Positions 1 through 8,571 of a stretch of 64,000 bases of DNA are shown one piece after another (within the stretch, counting starts at the first letter, position 1; the number at the start of each line of letters is the position of its first letter). Origin of the DNA: Aurantiacibacter sp. MUD11 (GTDB lineage Bacteria > Pseudomonadota > Alphaproteobacteria > Sphingomonadales > Sphingomonadaceae); contig NZ_CP114054.1 of assembly GCF_026967575.1 (NCBI RefSeq), positions 1,550,001 to 1,614,000 on the forward strand, in the 5' to 3' direction. Under the pieces are notes generated by a model. It saw only the letters and a list, made by a program, of their open reading frames with translations, was not told the DNA's origin and did no database searches. Both the position numbers and the translations under genes were made by a program.

Positions 1-2199
1 ACTTCCGGCCCCGCCGCCCCTCCGGGCGGGCACGACCTGACCCTGCTGCGCAATCCCGACGGTCGCCGCCGCTTCGAATGGCGCGAGGACGAGGACACCG
101 GCCGCCGCACGCTGATCCAGCGGTCGATCATCGATCCGGAGCTGGAATGGGAAGTCAGCCTGGTGCGCGACAGCGTCGATCCGGCAGCGCCCGACTTCAA
201 CGCCCTGTCCGCCCGCGCCAAGCTGATGAGCCGCGATACCGATACGTTCGCCTTCGGCCCCGGCATCGAACCGGCCGACCGCGCGCACGGCGACGAGGAA
301 ATGGCCTGCTTCACCTGCCACCTCTCGTGGACCACCAGCTGCGGTGGTTGCCACCTGCCGATCGAGGCCAACTGGCAGAGCGAAGTGCACCGCTATGACG
401 GGGAGACCACCCGCAACTTCGCCACCTACAATCCGCAGGTGGCGCGCGACGAGATGTTCCAGCTGGGCATCCACCAGAGCACCAAGGGCAACCAGATCGC
501 CCCGATCCGCTCGACCAGCGCACTGGTGCTCAGCTCCACCAACATCAACCGCGAGCGTATCTACATCCAGCAGCCGCCGATCGCCTCTTCGGGCTTCTCC
601 TCGCAGGCCTTCGCGCCGCACTTCCCGCATACGGTGCGGCTGACCGAGACCAAGACCTGTTCGGACTGCCACCTCTCCGAGGCGGAAAACAACAACGCCA
701 TCATGGCGCAGCTGCTGCTGCTCGGCACCAATTTCGTGAACTTCGTGGGCGCCAATGCCTGGACCGGCCTCGAAGGCGGGTTCGAGGCGGTCCGCGTCAC
801 CGAATGGGAAGAGCCGCAGGCCGTGCTGGGCTCCTACCTTCACCGTTATGCCTATCCCGATTACTACCGCCAGTTCGTGGAGGAAGGTAACCGCGAGCTG
901 CGCGACTGGACGCGCGGCCAGTTCTTCGACGGCGACCTGTCGGGCGAAACCCGTGCGGTGGAGGAATTCGCCAACGTGCACGAAGGCACGCGCGACCGCG
1001 TCGGCTGCCTGCAGATGCGCGGCGAATACATGTTCGTGGCCGAGGGCCGCGGCGGCTTCCGCGTCTATGATATCGCCAGCATCGGCAACAAGGGCTTCTC
1101 CGAGCGCATCATCACCGCGCCGTTCAGCCCGCTGGGGCATGACACCCACGTGAGCACCGAGAACGCCACCTGCATGGCGCTGCCGACCAACCAGGCCATC
1201 GCGCCGACCCGCAACACCGAGCAGATGCGCGCGATGAACCAGGAACAGCCGTTCCTGCCGATCTACTCCTACGCGGTGATCACCGACGCGGAAGAGGGCC
1301 TGGTGCTCGTCAACGTCGACACGCTGGCCGATGGCGAGCTGCGCAACAACGATCTCGACCGGCTGGAGCTGGCCGATGGCAGCGATGCCTGGAACCCGGA
1401 CGGCGTGCTGGACGGTGCGCGGCACATCCACCTGGCGGGCGAGGTGGCCTACATCACCGCCGATGCCGGCCTCGTGGTGGTCGACCTGTCGGACCCGGCC
1501 AGCCCGCAGCTGTCCGCCGTGCGCCCGCTCACCGATGCGCGCGCCTCGACCATCCAGTTCCGCTACCTGTGGGTTACCGATGCCGACGGGGTGAAGCTGT
1601 TCGACGTCACCGATCTGCGTAACCCGGTCGCGCGGCCCGAAGGCACGATCCCGCTCGCCAATGCGCAGCGCATGTATATAGCGCGCACTTATCTCTACAT
1701 CGCCGGCAAGCAGGATGGCCTGGTGATCGCCGACGTCACCCGCCCGCTGCAACCGCGCATCCACTTGCGGGAGACTTTCGGCGGGCAGATGAACGACGTC
1801 GAGGACGTGATCGTCGCCTCCACCAACGCCAGCCTGTTCGCCTATGTTGCGGACGGGGTAAACGGCATGAAGGTGCTGCAGCTCACCAGCCCGGACAGCC
1901 AGCGCAACTACTATGGCTTCAGCCCGGCGCCGGTGCCCGAACTGATCGCCTGGGCGCGCACGCAGTCACCCTCGATCTCGCTCTCCAAGGGCCTCGACCG
2001 TGATCGCGGCGTGGACGAGACGGGTGGGCAGATGGCAGTCTTCGGACGGCTCGGCTCGCGCCCGTTCAACCGTGCGGAGATGGAACGCCTGTTCCTCAAC
2101 GAAGCCGGTGTGCCCTGGCGCGTAAGCGACGAGCCGGACATGAGCGCCTGGGTGCCGGGCGCCGGGCCGGTAATGGCGCGGCGGCGTCCGGGCCTATAG
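1..2199 (+). CDS. Multihaem c-type cytochrome with LVIVD-type repeats (5' truncated)
   Basis: The reading frame is open from the first base, so the true start lies left of the window; the GTG at 163 is internal. Three haem-binding CxxCH motifs are visible: CFTCH at 307, CGGCH at 340 and CSDCH at 658. More may lie upstream. The C-terminal half has about five LVIVD-type segments (for example GLVVVDLSDPASPQL and GVKLFDVTDLRNPV), which form a beta-propeller-like fold in known family members. It should be a periplasmic or exported electron-transfer protein. It converges on the haem/FeS operon to its right and is followed 11 bp later by a small membrane protein. I infer it is the terminal electron-accepting or substrate-facing part of that redox cluster; its substrate cannot be told from the sequence. 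Confidence 0.8.
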   Translation, partial: TSGPAAPPGGHDLTLLRNPDGRRRFEWREDEDTGRRTLIQRSIIDPELEWEVSLVRDSVDPAAPDFNALSARAKLMSRDTDTFAFGPGIEPADRAHGDEEMACFTCHLSWTTSCGGCHLPIEANWQSEVHRYDGETTRNFATYNPQVARDEMFQLGIHQSTKGNQIAPIRSTSALVLSSTNINRERIYIQQPPIASSGFSSQAFAPHFPHTVRLTETKTCSDCHLSEAENNNAIMAQLLLLGTNFVNFVGANAWTGLEGGFEAVRVTEWEEPQAVLGSYLHRYAYPDYYRQFVEEGNRELRDWTRGQFFDGDLSGETRAVEEFANVHEGTRDRVGCLQMRGEYMFVAEGRGGFRVYDIASIGNKGFSERIITAPFSPLGHDTHVSTENATCMALPTNQAIAPTRNTEQMRAMNQEQPFLPIYSYAVITDAEEGLVLVNVDTLADGELRNNDLDRLELADGSDAWNPDGVLDGARHIHLAGEVAYITADAGLVVVDLSDPASPQLSAVRPLTDARASTIQFRYLWVTDADGVKLFDVTDLRNPVARPEGTIPLANAQRMYIARTYLYIAGKQDGLVIADVTRPLQPRIHLRETFGGQMNDVEDVIVASTNASLFAYVADGVNGMKVLQLTSPDSQRNYYGFSPAPVPELIAWARTQSPSISLSKGLDRDRGVDETGGQMAVFGRLGSRPFNRAEMERLFLNEAGVPWRVSDEPDMSAWVPGAGPVMARRRPGL

Positions 2200-2210
2200 G
2201 CAGCAAGCTT

Positions 2211-2462
2211 GTGAACGCGCTTCTCGACAGGGTGATCGAGTTCGAAGCCCGGCACGAGAAGGTGATTTCCATTGCCCTTGGCCTGTGGTTCTGGGCCGGC
2301 GTCGCAGTCTACGCGCGCTTCATCTCGCTGCCGGACATTCCCGGCATCGACGAGCAGGCGATCTTCTTCTGGGGTTCAGCCGCATTCAACGCGCTGTGGT
2401 GGGGTTTCGCTCGCCCGGCCATGGTGCGGCACAAGCAGCGCAGGATGGCGGAGGGCGACTAG
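2211..2462 (+). CDS. Small membrane protein, unknown function
   Basis: This 83-residue protein starts with GTG 11 bp after the multihaem cytochrome gene and is probably co-transcribed with it. It has a polar N-terminus (MNALLDRVIEFEARHEKV), one hydrophobic segment at about residues 18-38, a second weaker one at about 48-65, and a basic C-terminus (RPAMVRHKQRRM). I do not recognise a family. It could be a small membrane anchor or accessory subunit for the cytochrome. Its last 4 bp overlap the end of the convergent phosphoesterase gene. Confidence 0.6.
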   Translation: MNALLDRVIEFEARHEKVISIALGLWFWAGVAVYARFISLPDIPGIDEQAIFFWGSAAFNALWWGFARPAMVRHKQRRMAEGD

Positions 2463-3319
2463 CCCTTTCCCTTTTCCTCTTCCATGTGCCGGATCATCGG
2501 CTGCAACTGCGGTCCGTAGTAGGCCAGCACGTCCCAGTCGCAGACCCGCTCGTAATGGCTGACGAAGGCGGTGCCGTCCCAGCGGTGGAGCGCATAGGTC
2601 GGCGGCTCGGTGGTGATCAGGGCGCGGGCATCGGGTGTCTTGCTGCTGATCGGGCGCAGGTCCATCGACACCAGCGGCGCGACCGACGGCGTCACGCAGA
2701 CGGGAATGCCCTGGAAGCGGGCATTGAACTGGCGGTGCAGGTGTCCGCAATGCAGCGCCTCGATGCGCGCTTCGTTGCCGGCAACCGCCTCGGCGAAATT
2801 GGCCAGCCACTTGTCGTCGGGATGCGGGTCCATCCACTCGATGCCGGAGATCGCCGGCGGGTGGTGCATGAAGATGACCACGGGCAGGTCCGGATGCTCG
2901 GCCAGCACGCCTTTCAGCCAGTCGCGCCGCTTCTCGCAGAAGGCGCCGCCGTGGCGACCCAATTCCAGCGTATCGAGCAGGACCACCAGCAGCCCCTCGG
3001 CCACCCAGGCGCTCTGCACGAAGCCGTCGGCATCGGTTTCGGTGGTGGGGAAGGCGTTGAGCAGTTCCTCGCGCGTGTCGTGATTGCCCACCAGCACCTT
3101 CACCGGAAAGGGCAGGTCGGCCACCAGTTCGGCGGTCTTCTCGAAACTCTCGCGGTCGCCGCGGTCGGTAATGTCCCCGGTCAGCAACAGGAGGTCGATC
3201 GGATTGGGCTGCTTCACCAGCCGTTCCAGCACCGCGCGGAACCGCTGGCGGTTCAACTCCTCGGGCCGTGCTTCCGGCTCGAATCCGATATGGATATCGG
3301 TCATTTGCGCGATCAGCAT
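2459..3319 (-). CDS. Metallophosphoesterase, CpdA-like
   Basis: A 286-residue calcineurin-like phosphoesterase. All signature blocks are present in order: TDIHIG (DxH), GDITDRGD, GNHDTRE, a HH pair in FMHHPP, and GHLHR near residue 190. Length and motifs fit the CpdA/GpdQ group of class III 3',5'-cyclic-nucleotide phosphodiesterases and glycerophosphodiesterases. A Shine-Dalgarno GGGGGAC precedes the ATG. It sits 40 bp downstream of the FHA-cytochrome gene on the same strand. Because that operon begins with a protein carrying two cyclic-nucleotide-binding domains, a cAMP or cGMP phosphodiesterase role is plausible, but substrate choice in this family cannot be read from motifs. Confidence 0.85.
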   Translation of the reverse strand: MLIAQMTDIHIGFEPEARPEELNRQRFRAVLERLVKQPNPIDLLLLTGDITDRGDRESFEKTAELVADLPFPVKVLVGNHDTREELLNAFPTTETDADGFVQSAWVAEGLLVVLLDTLELGRHGGAFCEKRRDWLKGVLAEHPDLPVVIFMHHPPAISGIEWMDPHPDDKWLANFAEAVAGNEARIEALHCGHLHRQFNARFQGIPVCVTPSVAPLVSMDLRPISSKTPDARALITTEPPTYALHRWDGTAFVSHYERVCDWDVLAYYGPQLQPMIRHMEEEKGKG

Positions 3320-3359
3320 GGCCCGTCCCCCTGCAAACCCGACATCATGGCGGGATGCG

Positions 3360-5105
3360 TCAAGGCTCCTGCTCTCGTCGACGCGTCAAGCTTGCAACAC
3401 GGTGTGGTGCGGAATCAACCCCTTGCGGCGGATGGTAGGAGTGACACATCGCGCAGCTGGACGGGACTTCGGCTTCCAGCGCCGTTTCCCCCAGATGGCA
3501 GTCGCGGCAGGATTCGAGATCCGGCAGCAACAGGTCGGTGGAGCTGTCGGAGGTATCCGCCGCGTGGCAGCTGGAACAGTCCTCCTGCGTGTGCGCGTCG
3601 TGATCGAACCAGCCGTGCTGGAACCAGCGGCTGCGCTGGGTCACCGGCACCACGGCCAGCTCGGCCCCGTCGGCCGGGTAGTGGCACTCGCCACACAGCG
3701 CGCCGTCATCCAGTGCGGCGCGCGTCAGGCGGCCCGGCATCACCCGGCTGAAATTGCCATAATAAAGGCCGCCCTCGGCAAACGGACCCGGACGACGCCG
3801 ACCGCTGGCCACGGGACGGCGCGGGCTGCGGTCGCTGGCCATCAGGTCCGCCTGCGTCTGCTCGACATCGCCGTGGCTGAGCGAACGGAAGGTGTTGCCC
3901 ACCCGGTCGTACACCAGCGAGTGGCAGCTTTCGCAGCTGTCCTCCATCTCCACCGGCAGGAAGCTGACGCCGTCTGCCGTGGTCTGGTGGCAGTCGTCGC
4001 ATTCCAGCGCCCCGCCCCCGGCATTGATGCCCAGCCGCATGGCCATGCGCGCCACGCCGTTGGTGGTGGAAAGGTGCATGTCGTGCGGGAACTTCAGCCC
4101 GTTGAAATCGGTGCTGATGGTGTCCAGCGACAGGCGGATCTCCTCCGCCCCGCGCGCCGGACGCACCAGCGCCTGGAACTGCGGGTGGACCTGCCCGAAG
4201 TCGCTGGCGTTGCCGAGCGCGGTGTCGGTCAGCCGGGTATCCAGCGTTTCGTGGCAGTCGGCGCAGAACTTCTCGCTGGTCGGCTCCATCCGGCCTGTGC
4301 CCTCGTGCTCGGTATGGCAGTCGGTGCAGGCGCCCGGACCCGGTTTGTTGAAGGCATGGGCAACGCTCCACAGGAAGGCTTCGCCGCCCGAGAATTCGGG
4401 CATGCCCGCCACCAGCCGATCCTGCTCGGCATGGTCGGCCAGTTCGCCGTGACAGGTCAGACAGGTCTCGTCGCGCACCGCCACGAAAGGTTCGGTGTGA
4501 CAAGCCTCGCAATTGTCCTCCAGCCCGTGGTGGACCGACGACAGTGCGCCGGTGGACCAGCTCGCATCCATCAGCGTCGAGCCGGTATCCTCGATGCTCG
4601 GCTCGACGACGGGTTCGCGGGTGAGATGGGTGAAAATGGGAATGGCCAGGAAGGCGACGACGATCGCCACCACCGCCGTCCAGCTCATCACGCGGCGACT
4701 GGGCAACACGCTGGCAATGCCGAAGCCGGCCAGCTGGTCGCGCCCCTCGCCCTCGTCTTCCTGCGCCCGGCGAATGGTGACGAGCACTTCGCCGCCCTCG
4801 CCCTGGCCGATCTCCAGCCGATAGCTGCCGACCCCCAGCTCGCCGCCGCGCGCCGGGTCGATCTCGGCCTCCATCGTGTTCACCCCGTCATGGGTGAAAC
4901 CGAGGCCGCCGACGGCCTTGGCTTGCAAGGTACCGCTCGGCGTCTGGGTGATGGAAAGATGCTGCTGTTCCACCGCCAGGTCCGGCAAGGCGATGGCGTT
5001 CTCACTGGCGCGGCCGACGCCGATGACATCGCCTTCCACGTCGCGATCACGGACGATTTCACGGCCAGTGGCGGTGAGCTGGATGCTGCGGACAAGGATC
5101 TTCAT
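3360..5105 (-). CDS. FHA-like domain / TM / decahaem cytochrome c fusion
   Basis: A 581-residue protein. The first ~110 residues resemble an FHA domain: a GRASENAIALPD block, then an H in the position where FHA domains have SxxH. A hydrophobic span (VVAIVVAFLAIPIF) at about residues 145-160 should anchor it in the inner membrane. The rest carries ten CxxCH haem motifs: CEACH, CLTCH, CTDCH, CADCH, CDDCH, CESCH, CGECH, CSSCH, CRDCH and CAMCH. The topology implies an FHA domain in the cytoplasm and ten c haems in the periplasm. It is third in a minus-strand operon after the FAD/cNMP/FeS protein and the membrane b cytochrome, with a GGGAGGAA ribosome site. An FHA-multihaem fusion is rare and suggests that phosphothreonine recognition or protein docking is coupled to electron transfer. 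Confidence 0.8.
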   Translation of the reverse strand: MKILVRSIQLTATGREIVRDRDVEGDVIGVGRASENAIALPDLAVEQQHLSITQTPSGTLQAKAVGGLGFTHDGVNTMEAEIDPARGGELGVGSYRLEIGQGEGGEVLVTIRRAQEDEGEGRDQLAGFGIASVLPSRRVMSWTAVVAIVVAFLAIPIFTHLTREPVVEPSIEDTGSTLMDASWSTGALSSVHHGLEDNCEACHTEPFVAVRDETCLTCHGELADHAEQDRLVAGMPEFSGGEAFLWSVAHAFNKPGPGACTDCHTEHEGTGRMEPTSEKFCADCHETLDTRLTDTALGNASDFGQVHPQFQALVRPARGAEEIRLSLDTISTDFNGLKFPHDMHLSTTNGVARMAMRLGINAGGGALECDDCHQTTADGVSFLPVEMEDSCESCHSLVYDRVGNTFRSLSHGDVEQTQADLMASDRSPRRPVASGRRRPGPFAEGGLYYGNFSRVMPGRLTRAALDDGALCGECHYPADGAELAVVPVTQRSRWFQHGWFDHDAHTQEDCSSCHAADTSDSSTDLLLPDLESCRDCHLGETALEAEVPSSCAMCHSYHPPQGVDSAPHRVASLTRRREQEP

Positions 5106-5118
5106 CGCGCTTCCTCCC

Positions 5119-5988
5119 TCACCAGTAGTAGAACACGGAAATGATGTGCGCGGTCAGCGCGGCAAGCAGCGCGATGGTGACCGGCACATGCACGTAGAGC
5201 CAGACATCGAGCAGTGCGCGCAGCTTCATCTGGCGGCGGATCTGGTCGAGCTGGGCGCGACGCTTGCGCAGCAGCTTCACCACCTTGTCGGTCGCCTCGT
5301 CGTGCGAACCGCCCGGCCCGAAGGTGTCGAGCGCGGCGATGGTGCGGCACTTGCGGTAGTTGCCCGAAAGGCGCGTCATGATACCGAAATCGAATGGATC
5401 CTGCTCCAGCGCGGCGATGACGAGGTCGCTCGCCTCCCGCCCGAGCGGCTGCGAGGCGTTCTCCAGCTGGCGGTCGATGGCGGCCAGCGCCTCCAGCATC
5501 TCCGCCTTGGTCATCTCGCGGCGGTTCTCGCTCACCTTCTGCGGCAGCAGGGCATAGACGGCGATGCCGTACATGCCGGACACGATGACCACGATCATCA
5601 GCGCCCAGGCCAGCGTGTGCACGTTCCAGCCGAGCTGGAACCCGGTGTGCAGCGTCCCGATCACGATCAGCGCCAGCCCGAGGTACACATGCGCGCTGGT
5701 CCAGGCCTTGAGGCTCCATTGCCCCTCGGTCATGCGGCGCTTGCGGATGCCCAGCAGCGCCAGCCAGACGATCAGCCCGGCGCCGATGGTGCCCAGCGTA
5801 TAACCGTACCAGCTGCCGCCGTTGTGGCGCGGCTGCACGTCGATCAACATGTAGCTGGCGATGCAGACCAGGCTCACCACCAGCGCGACCTTCAGCCAGC
5901 GCCACGAGCGATGCTTCAGGAAGCTGATGTGATCGGAATTGCGGCGCGCCTCGTCGGCAGCGAAACGGTTGTCGGGAGTGCTCGCCAT
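5119..5988 (-). CDS. Membrane b-type cytochrome subunit
   Basis: A 289-residue integral membrane protein with about five predicted helices (near residues 31-50, 65-82, 97-117, 122-147 and 264-287) and a soluble loop of about 110 residues between helices four and five. Two His pairs, H100/H114 and H267/H281, are each 14 residues apart in hydrophobic helices. That is the spacing of bis-His b-haem ligands in cytochrome b561/b6-type bundles. It overlaps the upstream FAD/FeS gene as TAATG and so is translationally coupled to it, and is followed 13 bp later by the FHA-decahaem gene. I infer that it passes electrons from the cytoplasmic FeS module to periplasmic haems, perhaps through quinone. No specific family name is assigned. 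Confidence 0.75.
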   Translation of the reverse strand: MASTPDNRFAADEARRNSDHISFLKHRSWRWLKVALVVSLVCIASYMLIDVQPRHNGGSWYGYTLGTIGAGLIVWLALLGIRKRRMTEGQWSLKAWTSAHVYLGLALIVIGTLHTGFQLGWNVHTLAWALMIVVIVSGMYGIAVYALLPQKVSENRREMTKAEMLEALAAIDRQLENASQPLGREASDLVIAALEQDPFDFGIMTRLSGNYRKCRTIAALDTFGPGGSHDEATDKVVKLLRKRRAQLDQIRRQMKLRALLDVWLYVHVPVTIALLAALTAHIISVFYYW

Positions 5989-8453
5989 TACTCCACCTCC
6001 TCCGTCAGCTTGGTGACGGTGAGGAACTTGTCAGGCGATACGCGGATCGCCGCGCCCGTGGGACAGGCGCGCACGCAGGCCGGACCGCCTTCGATGCCGG
6101 AGCACATGTCGCACTTGATCGCCTGCTTGGGCTGTTCGGGATCGCCATGGCTCTTGCGCCAGGAATAGCTCGCCTCGCCCGGTCCCGGCCCGCGACCGAA
6201 CAGCAGCCATTGTAGCAGCGATGGCTTCTGCGGCGGCTTCGCATCCATGCGGATCACACCATAGGGGCAGTTGCGCTGGCAATTGCCGCAGCCGATGCAG
6301 GTATCGTCGATGAAGACCTCGCCATCGGGGCCGCGCTTGATCGCGTTGGGCGGGCAATCGGCCATGCAGTGCGGATGCTCGCAGTGGCGGCATGACGTCG
6401 GCACGTGCAGGTGCGCGTAGGACTTGCCCGCCTCGCGATCCAGCCGCGACAGCCCCTCGTGACTGTCGGCGCAGGCGCGCTCGCAATTGTCGCAGGCGAC
6501 GCACAGGGTCTCGTCGATCAGCAGCACGTCGGTCGCCTCGCCGATGCCGTTGTCGACCAGGAACTGCGCGGTTTCGGAATACATGTCGGCCGCGCTGCCG
6601 AAGCTATCCTTGCGCGCTTCGACGAAGGCGTTGACCTCGCGCCGGCCGCGCATGTCTTCCAGCAGCTTGGCGCGCAGCGCCTCGTTCGCATCGAGCACGC
6701 GGGTGAAGGCCTCGCCCGGGAAGCGCACCACTTCGGCCTTGATCGCGGCTTTCACCGTGGCCGTGCGCTTGGACCCGTCGATCACCGCCATTTCGCCGAC
6801 GTAGGAGCCGGCGGGCAGGTAGGACAGGAAGACCGGGTGACCGCCGATGCTTTTCTCGACGATCATCGATCCGCGGCGGATGATGTAGATGTCCTTGTCG
6901 TCCGCGCCTTCCTCGATCAGCACCTTGCCCGCCGGCACGTCGATCACCTCGCCGGTCTCGACCAGCTCGGCGACGTCTTCCTTGGTCAGGCCCGAACGGA
7001 ACATCTGCAGCAGCTGCCGTTCCACGGTGATGCGGTTCACCGCCCGGCCCGCACTGGGGACCGTGGCGATCAGCTTCAGCGCGGCATTGCGCGACAGTTC
7101 GATGGTGACGAGCGGCTCGGCCGCACGAATGGTCGCGCCGCGCCGGCGGCCGGAAATCAGGCCGACCTCGCCGAAAATGGAGCCCTGCTCGATCGGCACG
7201 GTGATCGAGGGGTCCTCCGGGTTCACCTCTACCGCGACCGACCCTTCGGCAATCGCGAACATCGACGAACCCGGCTCGTTGCGGGTGAACACCACTTCGC
7301 CGGGCGCATAGTAATGCACGTCGGAATCGAGCATCAGCTCGCGCAACTGCAGCGGCGACAGCTCTTCGAAAATTCTCACCTGGCTGCCGAAGATTTCCAG
7401 CCAGTCCTCGACCGAGCGATTGCCCGGCAGGCCGGCGAACTTCTCTTCCAGGATCGGCTGGTCGGCAGGCTTCAGATCGGTATTGCCGGAGATGAACTCG
7501 ATGACGTCATAGCCCTGGTTCATGCAGTGCTTGATCAGCGGATAGCCGGCCAACGCACCGATCACGAACACGCCGTTCTTGGTAGTCTCGAATGTCGGGG
7601 TCAGCGCGGGGAAGGCGTCGCGTTCCTCGCTAGTGAACTGGACGCCCACTTCCTCGACAAAGGCGCGCGGCGGCTTGGAACCCGTACGGGCGATCACCCG
7701 GTCGCAGCGGATAACTTCCTGCCCGTCGCGGGTTTCCAGCACCAGTTCGCCGCCATGTTCGCCCATGCGCAGCTCTGCCGGGCTGGTCTCGCGGCGCACG
7801 AAGATGCGGCCATCGGCCTCGGCCTCTTCCAGCAGCTTGACGTTGGCGCCCTTGGCGCGGGCAAAGCTGTCGCGGCGGTTGAGGATGGAGACGACATTGG
7901 CCTGCGCCGGATCGGCGGCCAGCCCCAGCGCGTTCTCGATCCCGGCATCGCCGGACCCGACCACGGTGATATGCTCGTCGTAATACTCGGTGGGATCGTC
8001 CAGCTGGTATTGCACCAGCGGCAGTTCGGCACCGGGAATGCGCAGCAGGTTGGGGTTGCCCTGCGTACCGATGGCCAGGATCACGTATTCGGCCTTGAGC
8101 GGCTCCTGCCCCTTCATCTCCAGCGTGAAGTTGCCCGCCTCCCCGGTAATCGCGGTGACCTCGGCATTGTAGAGGACGTTGACCTTGCCTTCCTCGATCT
8201 GCCGGTCCCAGGTTTCCAGGATCGCCTCGCGCTTGCCGGCCTCGAAATCGAGGTCGGAGCGCAGCACCAGGTTGTTGGGCGTCGCCATGACGTGCTTGCC
8301 CTTCTGGTACTTGAAGATGGTGTCGGAAAGGTGGTCCGTCTTCTCGATCAGGACATGGCTCATCCCCTTGGCCGCCGCGTGCGCAGCCGCACTGAGGCCA
8401 GCCGGCCCCGAGCCGACAATCGCTACCTGAACCCCACCTGGCCCCTGCGTCAT
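5988..8453 (-). CDS. FAD/NAD(P) reductase - dual cNMP-binding - 4x[4Fe-4S] fusion protein
   Basis: An 821-residue multidomain protein. Residues 1-345 are a two-dinucleotide-fold flavoprotein of the YpdA/thioredoxin-reductase type (GSGPAGLSAA for FAD, VGSGDAGIENA for NAD(P)H), but with no redox CxxC, so it is unlikely to reduce disulfides. Residues about 360-480 and 485-600 are two cyclic-nucleotide-binding domains with GEVGL...RRGAT and GEMAV...KRTAT phosphate-binding cassettes. Residues about 650-810 carry four ferredoxin-type cysteine clusters as in HybA/DmsB (CVACDNCERAC, CRHCEHPHCMADC, CIGCGNCQRNC, CDMC...CVRAC). The start is taken at 8453, where GGGGGGA precedes the ATG; an upstream ATG at 8498 has no such site. 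It heads the operon and probably injects NAD(P)H electrons into the b/c haem partners under cyclic-nucleotide control. Confidence 0.88.
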   Translation of the reverse strand: MTQGPGGVQVAIVGSGPAGLSAAAHAAAKGMSHVLIEKTDHLSDTIFKYQKGKHVMATPNNLVLRSDLDFEAGKREAILETWDRQIEEGKVNVLYNAEVTAITGEAGNFTLEMKGQEPLKAEYVILAIGTQGNPNLLRIPGAELPLVQYQLDDPTEYYDEHITVVGSGDAGIENALGLAADPAQANVVSILNRRDSFARAKGANVKLLEEAEADGRIFVRRETSPAELRMGEHGGELVLETRDGQEVIRCDRVIARTGSKPPRAFVEEVGVQFTSEERDAFPALTPTFETTKNGVFVIGALAGYPLIKHCMNQGYDVIEFISGNTDLKPADQPILEEKFAGLPGNRSVEDWLEIFGSQVRIFEELSPLQLRELMLDSDVHYYAPGEVVFTRNEPGSSMFAIAEGSVAVEVNPEDPSITVPIEQGSIFGEVGLISGRRRGATIRAAEPLVTIELSRNAALKLIATVPSAGRAVNRITVERQLLQMFRSGLTKEDVAELVETGEVIDVPAGKVLIEEGADDKDIYIIRRGSMIVEKSIGGHPVFLSYLPAGSYVGEMAVIDGSKRTATVKAAIKAEVVRFPGEAFTRVLDANEALRAKLLEDMRGRREVNAFVEARKDSFGSAADMYSETAQFLVDNGIGEATDVLLIDETLCVACDNCERACADSHEGLSRLDREAGKSYAHLHVPTSCRHCEHPHCMADCPPNAIKRGPDGEVFIDDTCIGCGNCQRNCPYGVIRMDAKPPQKPSLLQWLLFGRGPGPGEASYSWRKSHGDPEQPKQAIKCDMCSGIEGGPACVRACPTGAAIRVSPDKFLTVTKLTEEVE

Positions 8454-8571
8454 GTAATCCCCCCGGATGCAGGCGTTATGCATAAATTGCGACGGCATGG
8501 AAACAGCCGATGCCGGTTGCGGCGAAATTTTCTTGCGCTATTCTTGGTTTCGCACGCGGGGGGCAGCACAA
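8454..8571. promoter_or_regulatory. Divergent promoter region of the redox operon and the TPR gene
   Basis: This 118-bp gap separates two divergent genes and must hold both promoters. For the rightward gene, TTGCGG at 8517 and TATTCT at 8539 lie 16 bp apart and could be -35 and -10 elements. The motif match is weak and no start site is known. Confidence 0.35.

Noticed and set aside
163..165. GTG at 163 as the start of the multihaem cytochrome
   Set aside because: The frame stays open to the first base of the window and there is no ribosome site before the GTG, so it is an internal codon.
5988..8453. Naming the flavin/cNMP/FeS protein a thioredoxin reductase
   Set aside because: The flavoprotein domain has no CxxC redox pair, so disulfide reductase activity is not supported.
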